Of a stretch of 57,125 bases of DNA, positions 8,243 through 15,398 are shown piece by piece (the stretch's first letter is position 1; every line of letters starts with the position of its first letter). This stretch comes from Nitrospira sp. SG-bin2 (lineage in GTDB: Bacteria > Nitrospirota > Nitrospiria > Nitrospirales > Nitrospiraceae). Where the stretch lies: contig LVWT01000058.1 of the NCBI GenBank assembly GCA_002083405.1, positions 1 through 57,125 on the forward strand, in the 5' to 3' direction. The notes beneath the pieces are model-generated. The model did no database searches and was not told the DNA's origin. It saw nothing but the letters and a program-made list of their open reading frames with translations. The translations under genes and the position numbers were made by a program.

Positions 8243-9160
8243 GTGGAAAATAAGGGTGTGTTGTACGGGTCCATTATTTTCGTGTTCGCGTCATTTTTTC
8301 TCATGGTTGGCCTGCTGGCCCATGAGTCCTACAAGGCCAATCAGATGAAGCAACTGGCCGCATCCATCAAGTCTGAGGATCGACAGACCGTGAGCAGCGG
8401 GACGGCCCAGGACTATTCGATGTACAAAACGAAAATGGGAGATGAGGGGCGTGAGATGGTCCAGATTCCTGAAGGGCCCTTTACGATGGGGAGCGCGGAT
8501 GCCGATCCGGATGAAGCACCGGAGCATCAAGTGTTCTTGAAAGGATTCTTTATAGACCGGAAGGAAGTGACGCAGGCGGAATACGCGCGGTTCGCCAAGA
8601 TGACCAGGCGGCCGATGCCGAGAATCGAGGTGTTCGAAGACGATCAGTCAAAGCTGCTCCAGCAGGAGTTTGCCGCGATGAGTGTGTCCTGGGATGATGC
8701 GACAGCCTATTGTAAATGGGCCGGTAAGCGCCTTCCAACGGAAGCGGAATGGGAAAAGGCGGGACGCGGTGAGGGCAAGAGGAAATATCCCTGGGGAGAG
8801 AAGTTTGCCGTCAATGCGGCGAATGTGGACGGTAGTGAAGACGGCTACAAGTACCTTGCGCCCCCCGGATCGTTTGAAGCGGGACGGAGTCCCTATGGGC
8901 TGTTCGATATGACCGGCAACGTCGCGGAGTGGGTCGCGGACTCATACGATGAGCACTATTATAAAAAATCGTCGTATCGCGATCCCAAAGGGCCGGAGAA
9001 TGCGGATCTGAAAGTTGTGCGAGGAGGGTCATGGCGGGAGACGGAACAGAATGCGCGGCTCTCCAAACGATTTGCCGCGAAGCATTGGCGGACGGATATT
9101 ACGATCGGTTTTCGTTGCGCGGGCGATCCTGATCTTCCGGGTGGCACCCCTGCCTCCTAG
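8243..9160 (+). CDS. SUMF1/formylglycine-generating-enzyme-fold protein, membrane-anchored, copy 1
   Basis: About 305 residues. An N-terminal transmembrane anchor (FVFASFFLMVGLLA) precedes an FGE-sulfatase/SUMF1 domain with the full set of family motifs: IPEGPFTMGS, FFIDRKEVTQAEYARF, VSWDDATAYCKWAGKRLPTE, AEWEKAGRG, PWG, SPYGLFDMTGNVAEWVAD, VVRGGSW and IGFRCA. True FGE uses a conserved cysteine pair near the C-terminus. That pair is not evident here, so it is probably a binding or structural member rather than an enzyme that makes formylglycine. The GTG at 8243 has a GAGGGG site 8 bases upstream and is preferred over the ATG at 8225, which abuts the previous stop. Confidence 0.8.
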   Translation: MENKGVLYGSIIFVFASFFLMVGLLAHESYKANQMKQLAASIKSEDRQTVSSGTAQDYSMYKTKMGDEGREMVQIPEGPFTMGSADADPDEAPEHQVFLKGFFIDRKEVTQAEYARFAKMTRRPMPRIEVFEDDQSKLLQQEFAAMSVSWDDATAYCKWAGKRLPTEAEWEKAGRGEGKRKYPWGEKFAVNAANVDGSEDGYKYLAPPGSFEAGRSPYGLFDMTGNVAEWVADSYDEHYYKKSSYRDPKGPENADLKVVRGGSWRETEQNARLSKRFAAKHWRTDITIGFRCAGDPDLPGGTPAS

Positions 9161-9203
9161 GCTGCATGATTCACGGGTACGTCTATTGCTCGCCGACCTG
9201 CTG

Positions 9204-9290
9204 CTCCGTCCTTCGCGCTCGTATCTCGTCCTTCGACACTGCTCAGGACCGTGAGCCTGTCGAACGGCGAAGCGTGAAGCGCAGGACGGA
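9204..9290. repeat. Nested imperfect hairpin repeat in a 233-base spacer
   Basis: The outer arms are CTCCGTCCTTCGCGCTC (from 9204) and GAAGCGCAGGACGGA (to 9290). The inner arms are CCTTCGACACTGCTCAGG and GTGAGCCTGTCGAACGG. The inner TTCGACA..CTCAGG / CCTGTCGAA pattern is a widespread intergenic repeat type in environmental bacteria. It separates the first SUMF1-like gene from the second and could form a transcript-stabilising or attenuating hairpin. Confidence 0.6.
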
Positions 9291-9393
9291 AAGAGTGTTT
9301 CTGTATCGGGTATTGTTGTTCGCGAGATACGAGATACGCTTCACGAGCAACGCGATTCCACGCGATTTTGTGAATAAGGCGGGCTAGGCCGAT

Positions 9394-10338
9394 ATGCTCG
9401 AATCAAAATTCAAAATTGTCTTCCTGTTCGTTGTGTTGGCCTGCGCGGCCCTCCCCATCGCGGGGATCATGAAAGGCACGACTCTTACGCCATTCGAAAA
9501 ACCATCCGGTGAATCGACGAATGTGGTTGAGCGGGAGCCGGACAACGCGACGCACGAAGAGCCGGTTCCGGAGGACATGGTGACGATCCCGGCCGGGTCT
9601 TTCGTTCGTGGAACTGAGAGCGGCGGGTTCGATGAGCAGCCGCCACGGACTATTTACTTGGATAGTTTTTCGATCGATCGGCATGAAGTGACCAATCATT
9701 ACTATCAGCAGTTCGTCGCTGCCACCGGCCACCGGAAGCCCGGGCTGCCCGCGCGCTATGTGAAGAGCATCGGAAGGATGAAGGGAACCAATCAGCCGAT
9801 CGTCTATGTATCATGGGACGATGCGACGGAATATTGCCGATGGAAGGGGAAGCGGCTTCCGACGGAGTCGGAATGGGAAAAAGCGATGCGCGGCAGCGAC
9901 GGGAGACTCTGGCCATGGGGGAATAAGGAACGGGCCAATGGCGCCAACTGGGCCCGAGTGGATGACGGGTATGAAGTGTCCGCATCGGTGGGGAGTTTCC
10001 ACACTGACCAGAGTCCGTATGGGGTGCTGGATGGGGCCGGCAATGTCCTGGAATGGGTGGCTGATTGGTACCAGGAAGTCTATTATAAGGAATCGCCGGA
10101 GAAGAATCCTCCGGGCCCTGAGCATGGGACGTATCGGGTGTTGCGAGGCGGAAGTTTTACGACGACCGGAGCCGATATCCGTATTACCAGTCGCAGCAAA
10201 ATGATGCCGGATTTTCGCGATGAGACGATCGGATTTCGCTGCGCGGCCTCAAAAAACTCGGAAGAAGAGAGGCAGAAGAAACCGTCCGGCGCTACAGAAA
10301 ATCAAAATAGTAGAGAATTAAAAACACGGCCAAGATGA
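9394..10338 (+). CDS. SUMF1/formylglycine-generating-enzyme-fold protein, copy 2
   Basis: A 314-residue paralogue of the previous gene. An N-terminal hydrophobic signal or anchor (FKIVFLFVVLACAALPIAG) is followed by an acidic linker. The SUMF1 domain starts at MVTIPAGSFVRG and holds FSIDRHEVTNHYYQQF, VSWDDATEYCRWKGKRLPTE, PWGN, SPYGVLDGAGNVLEWVADW, VLRGGSF and IGFRCAA. It is probably periplasmic. As in copy 1, no obvious catalytic cysteine pair is seen. Two adjacent copies next to bd-like cytochromes suggest a structural or maturation role for the membrane complex. The last 47 bases overlap a small minus-strand open frame. Confidence 0.8.
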   Translation: MLESKFKIVFLFVVLACAALPIAGIMKGTTLTPFEKPSGESTNVVEREPDNATHEEPVPEDMVTIPAGSFVRGTESGGFDEQPPRTIYLDSFSIDRHEVTNHYYQQFVAATGHRKPGLPARYVKSIGRMKGTNQPIVYVSWDDATEYCRWKGKRLPTESEWEKAMRGSDGRLWPWGNKERANGANWARVDDGYEVSASVGSFHTDQSPYGVLDGAGNVLEWVADWYQEVYYKESPEKNPPGPEHGTYRVLRGGSFTTTGADIRITSRSKMMPDFRDETIGFRCAASKNSEEERQKKPSGATENQNSRELKTRPR

Positions 10339-10396
10339 TGTTGACAACCATACCAGCCAAAACTATAATGTCGAACGCTTTTGAGTTTTGTGCCAT
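10292..10396 (-). CDS. Tiny single-helix membrane protein (34 residues), antisense
   Basis: Starting at the minus-strand ATG (10396-10394), preceded by GGAAGAAAAATC as ribosome binding site, the frame encodes a short polar N-terminus (MAQNSKAFD), one continuous hydrophobic helix (IIVLAGMVVNIILAVFLIL) and the tail YYFDFL. This layout is what real small membrane subunits look like and is unlikely by chance. It converges on and overlaps the end of the SUMF1-like gene. No family recognised. It could be a small subunit of the neighbouring oxidase-like complex. Confidence 0.5.
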   Translation of the reverse strand: MAQNSKAFDIIVLAGMVVNIILAVFLILYYFDFL

Positions 10397-10526
10397 GATT
10401 TTTCTTCCGTGATCACGCTCACAATCGAGTCGCGAGGAAGTTGAATAACATAGGGTTCCCTGGCTGTCAAGAAACGCAGAATCTCAATGGCTATCCATCA
10501 AATCGATCAGCAATAAGGAGTCAGCG

Positions 10527-10652
10527 ATGGCATCGGCAGCGCCTCAAGATAGCGAGATCAAGGTCAAAATCGGCAAGATGATTTTCTACATCACCTGTGC
10601 ATTTGGGCTATGGTTTTTCTATTGGTTTGCCGGAATTCAGTGTCCCTGTTGA
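10527..10652 (+). CDS. Tiny single-helix membrane protein (41 residues)
   Basis: An AATAAGGAG ribosome binding site lies seven bases before the ATG. The product has a charged N-terminus (ASAAPQDSEIKVKIGK), one hydrophobic helix (MIFYITCAFGLWFFYWFAG) and the end IQCPC with two cysteines. It lies just upstream of another tiny protein and of the second bd-like subunit I gene. By position and size it recalls CydX/CbdX-type accessory subunits of bd oxidases, though the sequence is not one I can assign. Confidence 0.55.
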   Translation: MASAAPQDSEIKVKIGKMIFYITCAFGLWFFYWFAGIQCPC

Positions 10653-10732
10653 TGGCCGCTGATTGCGCGATCTGCAGGTCTTGCGTTTCGGGAAATGGAA
10701 AGTACGAAGAACGAAAAAGAGGAGAAGAGGAT

Positions 10733-10864
10733 ATGAGCGCGCTGAATAATCCGGTCATCGCGGTGATCGTCTCCCTCATCGTTGCGGTGGGGTACTTCGC
10801 GATGGTCGATCATTATCTGATGGACATGCAGGGCTTGGATTTCTGGTATCTCTTCCGCCAGTAA
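10733..10864 (+). CDS. Tiny single-helix membrane protein (43 residues)
   Basis: The ATG at 10733 follows GAGGAGAAGAGG, a strong ribosome binding site. The product has a short N-terminus (MSALNN), one hydrophobic helix (PVIAVIVSLIVAVGYFAMV) and the end GLDFWYLFRQ. It precedes the second bd-like subunit I gene by 83 bases on the same strand. A small stabilising subunit of that complex is the likeliest role, by analogy with CydX. The in-frame open region upstream to 10610 is ignored because it lacks a start signal and overlaps the previous small gene. Confidence 0.6.
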   Translation: MSALNNPVIAVIVSLIVAVGYFAMVDHYLMDMQGLDFWYLFRQ

Positions 10865-10947
10865 TAGCCGGATGGCGGTACCGGCCTAAGTCGATTGACA
10901 TACGGACATCACGTGGATTTATTCGCATTGCATCAAGGAGGTATTTC

Positions 10948-12864
10948 ATGGGTCTTGTAACCCGGAAGAACCTGTTCGCCATCATGGGGTTGTGTGCGAT
11001 GGTGGGCCTTCTTCTGCTTCCGATCGTCATGGCGTTGCCGTCACCGGCTATCGGTGAAGAGGCGCCGGCCGCTGACGCGGAAAAGAAGGAAGGCGATAAA
11101 GTCGAGAAGGGGCGCGACGTCTATTACAAGACCGAGGGTATCGTGATGGGTGCTCCGGCTCCGAAGACGGTCGACGGGCCCAGGGATTATCCCCGGTACA
11201 ACTTTGAAAGCCGCGTCCTGCTCTGGTTTGCCAATCAGCAGCATCTCTATTACGGCAGCTTCGTGCTGGCCGTTCCGATTTTCTGCATGATCATCGAGTT
11301 CATGGGGGTGGTGACGAAAGATAAGGCATTGGCCAAGCGGTATGATCAGTTGGCATACGACTTCATTAAGATCAGCCTGACGGCCTACTCCTTGACCGCC
11401 GTTCTGGGCGGCATTTTGATTTTTACCTTCTTGACGCTCTATCCGGCATTCTTCGGGTATCTATCCGGAATCTTCCGCCCGGTCATGCATATTTATGCGC
11501 TGATGTTTGTGGCGGAGAGTGGAACCCTCTACATCTATTACTATGGTTGGGACAAGATGAAGGAAGGGTTCTTGAAGTGGATTCACCTGAGCATGTCGGT
11601 GGTCCTCAATATCATCGGGACCTTACTCATGTTCCTGGCGAATTCGTGGATCGGTTTCATGATGTCGCCGGCGGGTGTCGATGAGCAGGGCCGATTTCTC
11701 GGAAATATCTGGCACGTGATCCACACCGCGTTGTGGAATCCGCTCAACTTGCACCGCATTCTTGGCAACATGGCCTTCGGCGGAGGCGTCGTGGCTGCGT
11801 ATGCCGCCTATAAGTTCCTGGCATCGAAGACGGACGAGGATCGTGCGCACTACGATTGGATGGGCTATATCGCCATGGCGCTTGGAGTGGCGTTCTTGAT
11901 CCCGTTGCCGTTTGCAGGCTATTGGCTGATGCGCGAGGTCTATGCCTACCGTCAGCAAATGGGAATTACCCTCATGGGCGGGTTGCTTGCCTGGCTGTTC
12001 ATTATTCAGGCGACCATGATCGGCATCCTCTTTCTCAGCACCAACTATTATCTGTGGCAGGCCATGGGCCGGATGCGCGGAGCTGAAAAGTACCAACGAT
12101 ATATCAAGTATCTGGTGTTCTTGCTCGCGTGCGGCTACATGGTGTTCATCACTCCGCATACGATGGTGATGACACCGGCCGAACTGAAGGCCATGGGAGG
12201 CCAGCAGCATCCAGTGCTGGGTAACTATGGTGTGATGTCGGCCAAAAATGGCGGCATTAACGTCATTATTACGACTACGGTCTTGAGCTTCGTCTGGTAT
12301 ATGCGGGGCAACAAGGTTTCAACCGTGTCGTGGGCGAAATTCGGCAATATCTTTATGGGCGTCTTCTTTGCGTGTGCCTATATCAATATTATTGGACTCG
12401 CTGTGTACGGATATTACATTCCCGCGAACGTCCGCGTGGGGCTTTCTGTTCCCCAGGTGGCGACCACCCTCTCCTGCCTCTTCTTCATGTTTGCCCTTAA
12501 TGGCGTGATGATGAAGGGGGCAAAGCAGATGGGGCCGATCGAGTGGGGGAAGATCTCCGCCCGTTCGCAATATGCGCTCATCATGTTGGCGACTGCCTTT
12601 ACTTGGATGATGGGATTGATGGGGTACATTCGCTCATCCGTCCGTCTCTTCTGGCATGTCAATGAGATTATGCGCGATAACTCACCTTGGGCCTATACCC
12701 ACACGGTGGGGTTTGCGGCAAATATGATTTCATTCAACGTCTTGTTCTTTTGGGTCAGTATTCTTTTCGTGTTCTGGCTCGGTAGCTTGGCGGCCAAGAA
12801 GGCCCCGGTTGAGGCAAAGGCAGGCGTGCCTGGCGCGGTGCCGCAACCGGCAGCAAGCCACTAG
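10948..12864 (+). CDS. Cytochrome bd-like oxidase subunit I, paralogue 2
   Basis: This 638-residue protein is closely related to the protein at 5238. A hydrophobic N-terminal segment (10-36) and a charged periplasmic lead, which includes a haem-c-like GRDVYYKTEG stretch without CxxCH, precede the helices. Expected CydA-like residues are H99 (QQHLYYGSF), E190 (FVAESGTLYIYYYGWDKM), H269 (NPLNLHRILG) and the ANSWIGFMMSPAGV segment. The C-terminal half has several more helices than CydA. A GGAGG site precedes the ATG. The cytochrome c genes that follow on the same strand suggest this copy takes part in electron transfer to or from haem c. In classic bd oxidases electrons come from quinol, so the partner is a point of difference. 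Confidence 0.8.
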   Translation: MGLVTRKNLFAIMGLCAMVGLLLLPIVMALPSPAIGEEAPAADAEKKEGDKVEKGRDVYYKTEGIVMGAPAPKTVDGPRDYPRYNFESRVLLWFANQQHLYYGSFVLAVPIFCMIIEFMGVVTKDKALAKRYDQLAYDFIKISLTAYSLTAVLGGILIFTFLTLYPAFFGYLSGIFRPVMHIYALMFVAESGTLYIYYYGWDKMKEGFLKWIHLSMSVVLNIIGTLLMFLANSWIGFMMSPAGVDEQGRFLGNIWHVIHTALWNPLNLHRILGNMAFGGGVVAAYAAYKFLASKTDEDRAHYDWMGYIAMALGVAFLIPLPFAGYWLMREVYAYRQQMGITLMGGLLAWLFIIQATMIGILFLSTNYYLWQAMGRMRGAEKYQRYIKYLVFLLACGYMVFITPHTMVMTPAELKAMGGQQHPVLGNYGVMSAKNGGINVIITTTVLSFVWYMRGNKVSTVSWAKFGNIFMGVFFACAYINIIGLAVYGYYIPANVRVGLSVPQVATTLSCLFFMFALNGVMMKGAKQMGPIEWGKISARSQYALIMLATAFTWMMGLMGYIRSSVRLFWHVNEIMRDNSPWAYTHTVGFAANMISFNVLFFWVSILFVFWLGSLAAKKAPVEAKAGVPGAVPQPAASH

Positions 12865-12953
12865 CCAGATAGATATTTTTTATAGATATTCGGCAGGCAT
12901 GAGTCGGCGGGGAGATATTATCATTCCCGCGTGAGCCGGAGGAGGTCAATACC

Positions 12954-14267
12954 TTGGGTAATCTGATTAGCGAAGCCCTCTCGATGGGTTGGGTGGCTAT
13001 CGCCATCCTTGCAGGTTTGCTCGTCTACTTTCAGGTGTCCATCGCAGATCCTGCGGCAAAAAAACGAGCGGTGTTCAAAACTTTTATCGGGATTATCGCC
13101 ACGTTTCTGTTGTTCATGGCGATCGCCAACTATAAGAATAATTTCTACGGTGAAAACCGGATGCTGCCCGCATCCCTTGCATTGATTACCGTCACAAGTT
13201 TTGTGATGGCGATGTATTTCACCAATCTTGGCGCGTTGCTGAAAATCGGCGGATTTATGTTCTTTGTGGCGGCGTTTCTCTCAGGATATGGCAACTGGCT
13301 GCCGCAAGTCGAAGGCGGCTTCCCGCCGAAAGAAGAGAAGATAACTTGGGATTCGATGACTCCTCAGCAGCTGGCCGATAAAGGCGAAGAGATTATCTTC
13401 GGCGGTATCGGAAAGAGCAGCGTGCAGGGAGAGATCGGCAAAGGCCAATGCCCGCTGTGTCACGGTTTCCAAAAGGGCTTCTTGAGCGAACGGGCTCCGA
13501 ATCTCTATGGACTGCCTGAGCGGGCGGAGAAAGAACGGCTGGCTGATCCCCGCTATAGCATGAATGCGCCGGCAAAGCGTGACACGGTGGAAAAAGAAGC
13601 CTGTCCTGGTTGCGGAACCGGAACGACTGGACAAGAGTATATTGCCGAATCGCATGCCTGCCCGAATTGTTATGTCGTGGCTGGGTTCGGGCTGAAGGGC
13701 TCGAACGATCGAGAAAGTCAAATGCCGAAAATCCATAAGCCTCCGATATCATTGAGTCTCCCGGAGTTGGCAGCAGTGGATACCTGGATGTATCTCCGTG
13801 AAGGCAAGGAGCCGCCTTCTTATGAAGATATGATCAAGTCGTATGAGAAGTTTATTCCGGAATCTGATCGGCCCAAGCAGCAAGAAGATAAGCCGGCAGG
13901 TGCTGCAAGTTCGTTGCTGGCAGACGGGTCTGAGCCGGTTGATCAGATTTTCGCCAAGGGACAGTGTGTGTCATGCCACGTGATTCCTGGCATTCCTGGT
14001 GCGGTCGGCACGATCGGTCCTAAGCTGGAGGAGGGGACAAATGCCCCGCTTCGTCTGAAGGACCCGGGATACAAGGGCACGGCCAAGTCTACGACCGAAT
14101 ATATTATGGAGTCGATCGTAGAGCCGAGCGCGTACGTCGTAAAGCCGTTCCCGGACAACACGATGCCCAAGGTGTTTGGGCAAAAACTGAGCGCGGGCGC
14201 GTTGAAAAAGATTGTGGATTATCTCTCGCAAGTGAAAGTGGGCGCGCCGCCGCCAAAGATTTCATAG
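12954..14267 (+). CDS. Membrane-anchored dihaem cytochrome c with zinc-ribbon-like insert
   Basis: 437 residues. Four N-terminal helices (about 12-30, 43-60, 72-90, 96-113) are followed by a periplasmic part with two haem c motifs, CPLCH (166-170) and CVSCH (338-342). Between them is a CPGC (217-220) ... CPNC (236-239) pair, arranged like a rubredoxin or zinc-ribbon site and unusual inside a cytochrome. A possible distal Met ligand is M404 (NTMPKVF). The start is TTG with GGAGG six bases or so upstream. It lies 89 bases after the bd-like gene and is likely one of its electron-transfer subunits. Confidence 0.75.
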   Translation: MGNLISEALSMGWVAIAILAGLLVYFQVSIADPAAKKRAVFKTFIGIIATFLLFMAIANYKNNFYGENRMLPASLALITVTSFVMAMYFTNLGALLKIGGFMFFVAAFLSGYGNWLPQVEGGFPPKEEKITWDSMTPQQLADKGEEIIFGGIGKSSVQGEIGKGQCPLCHGFQKGFLSERAPNLYGLPERAEKERLADPRYSMNAPAKRDTVEKEACPGCGTGTTGQEYIAESHACPNCYVVAGFGLKGSNDRESQMPKIHKPPISLSLPELAAVDTWMYLREGKEPPSYEDMIKSYEKFIPESDRPKQQEDKPAGAASSLLADGSEPVDQIFAKGQCVSCHVIPGIPGAVGTIGPKLEEGTNAPLRLKDPGYKGTAKSTTEYIMESIVEPSAYVVKPFPDNTMPKVFGQKLSAGALKKIVDYLSQVKVGAPPPKIS

Positions 14268-14311
14268 TCTTGAGTCATATATCGCTGTTGCGGAGGGAAA
14301 GGGAGTAGGCG

Positions 14312-15349
14312 ATGAAAGCATTGATGTCACTCGGTGCTCTGGTCGGAGTCTTGGGGCTCCTTCTGCTCGGAGGGATGATTTTCGACGTCGTTCCTTCAAA
14401 CACGGTGCGTCTAGTCGAAGGCTACATGCCGATGCAAATGTTGATCGAGGTCGGCTGTTATGTCGCGGGTTTCGCCGGATTGAGTTACATGCTGAGCGCC
14501 ATGGGAATGCCGATGCCAAGGTTTTGGCAGGGGATCGGATTCTGGGTGTTTTTCATGCTCTATTTGAAGTTCAGAGTCTATCCACCGATCCCTTTCAGCG
14601 TCCGTGCGATGTATGGGACGGTATCGATGGTCGCGGTGTTTATGTGGATTTCAGCCAGTGAGGAAGATTGGAAGAAGTTCAAGCAGCCGATTATGAACGT
14701 GTTGGATGCGCAGACGGGCATGAACAAGATGATGCGGTATCTCTATCTTGTTCTGATTCCCATCCTGGTCGGGGGGTTTTCCTACAACGCCATGGTCCCG
14801 AAGTCCGAGGAACCCGTTGAGCTCCGGACGGTCCATCCCGCTCCTCCGGCCAGCACCAAGGTTCATGGGAAAACATACGTCTTGCAGACGTCGCAAAGTC
14901 CCTATCGTGTGAACCCGGAAGGGAAGTACGACCAAGAGTATAGTAACGCCAACATCGTGGAACAGGGGATGGGGCGGTTGATGAAGCCGAATGCCAATCC
15001 TTGGGACGACAAGAATCAAGGTTATTTGAAGTATGTCAGGGAAGGCGGGGAAATCTTTTTCCAAAACTGTCATTTCTGCCACGGAGATAATCTAAATGGA
15101 CGCGGTTTGCACGCCTTCGCGTTCAACCCGATTCCGGCAAACTTTACTGACCCGGGTACGATTGCCCAACTGCAAGAGACCTTCATTTTCTGGCGTGTTT
15201 CCAAGGGCGGTATCGGCTTGCCGAACGAAGGGTTCCCTTGGGCCTCGGTCATGCCACCGTGGGAACAGCACTTGACGGTGGACGAAATCTGGAAAGTTAT
15301 TCTGTTTGAATACTGGCATACGGGCTACTATCCCCGTACCTGGGATTAA
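14312..15349 (+). CDS. Membrane-anchored monohaem cytochrome c
   Basis: 345 residues with five or so hydrophobic segments in the first 165 residues (for example LGALVGVLGLLLLGGMIF and YLYLVLIPILVGGFSY). A C-terminal cytochrome c domain follows with EIFFQNCHFCHGDNLNGRG (CHFCH) and a likely Met ligand in VMPPWEQHL. It is class I-like by the order of motifs. GGAGGGAAAGGGAG precedes the ATG. It belongs with the genes on either side, in the usual run of anchored cytochromes after the bd-like protein. Confidence 0.75.
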   Translation: MKALMSLGALVGVLGLLLLGGMIFDVVPSNTVRLVEGYMPMQMLIEVGCYVAGFAGLSYMLSAMGMPMPRFWQGIGFWVFFMLYLKFRVYPPIPFSVRAMYGTVSMVAVFMWISASEEDWKKFKQPIMNVLDAQTGMNKMMRYLYLVLIPILVGGFSYNAMVPKSEEPVELRTVHPAPPASTKVHGKTYVLQTSQSPYRVNPEGKYDQEYSNANIVEQGMGRLMKPNANPWDDKNQGYLKYVREGGEIFFQNCHFCHGDNLNGRGLHAFAFNPIPANFTDPGTIAQLQETFIFWRVSKGGIGLPNEGFPWASVMPPWEQHLTVDEIWKVILFEYWHTGYYPRTWD

Positions 15350-15398
15350 TCAGTTGCGACATCTACTGCTAACCTGGACGGACGACATGAGGATCAAT

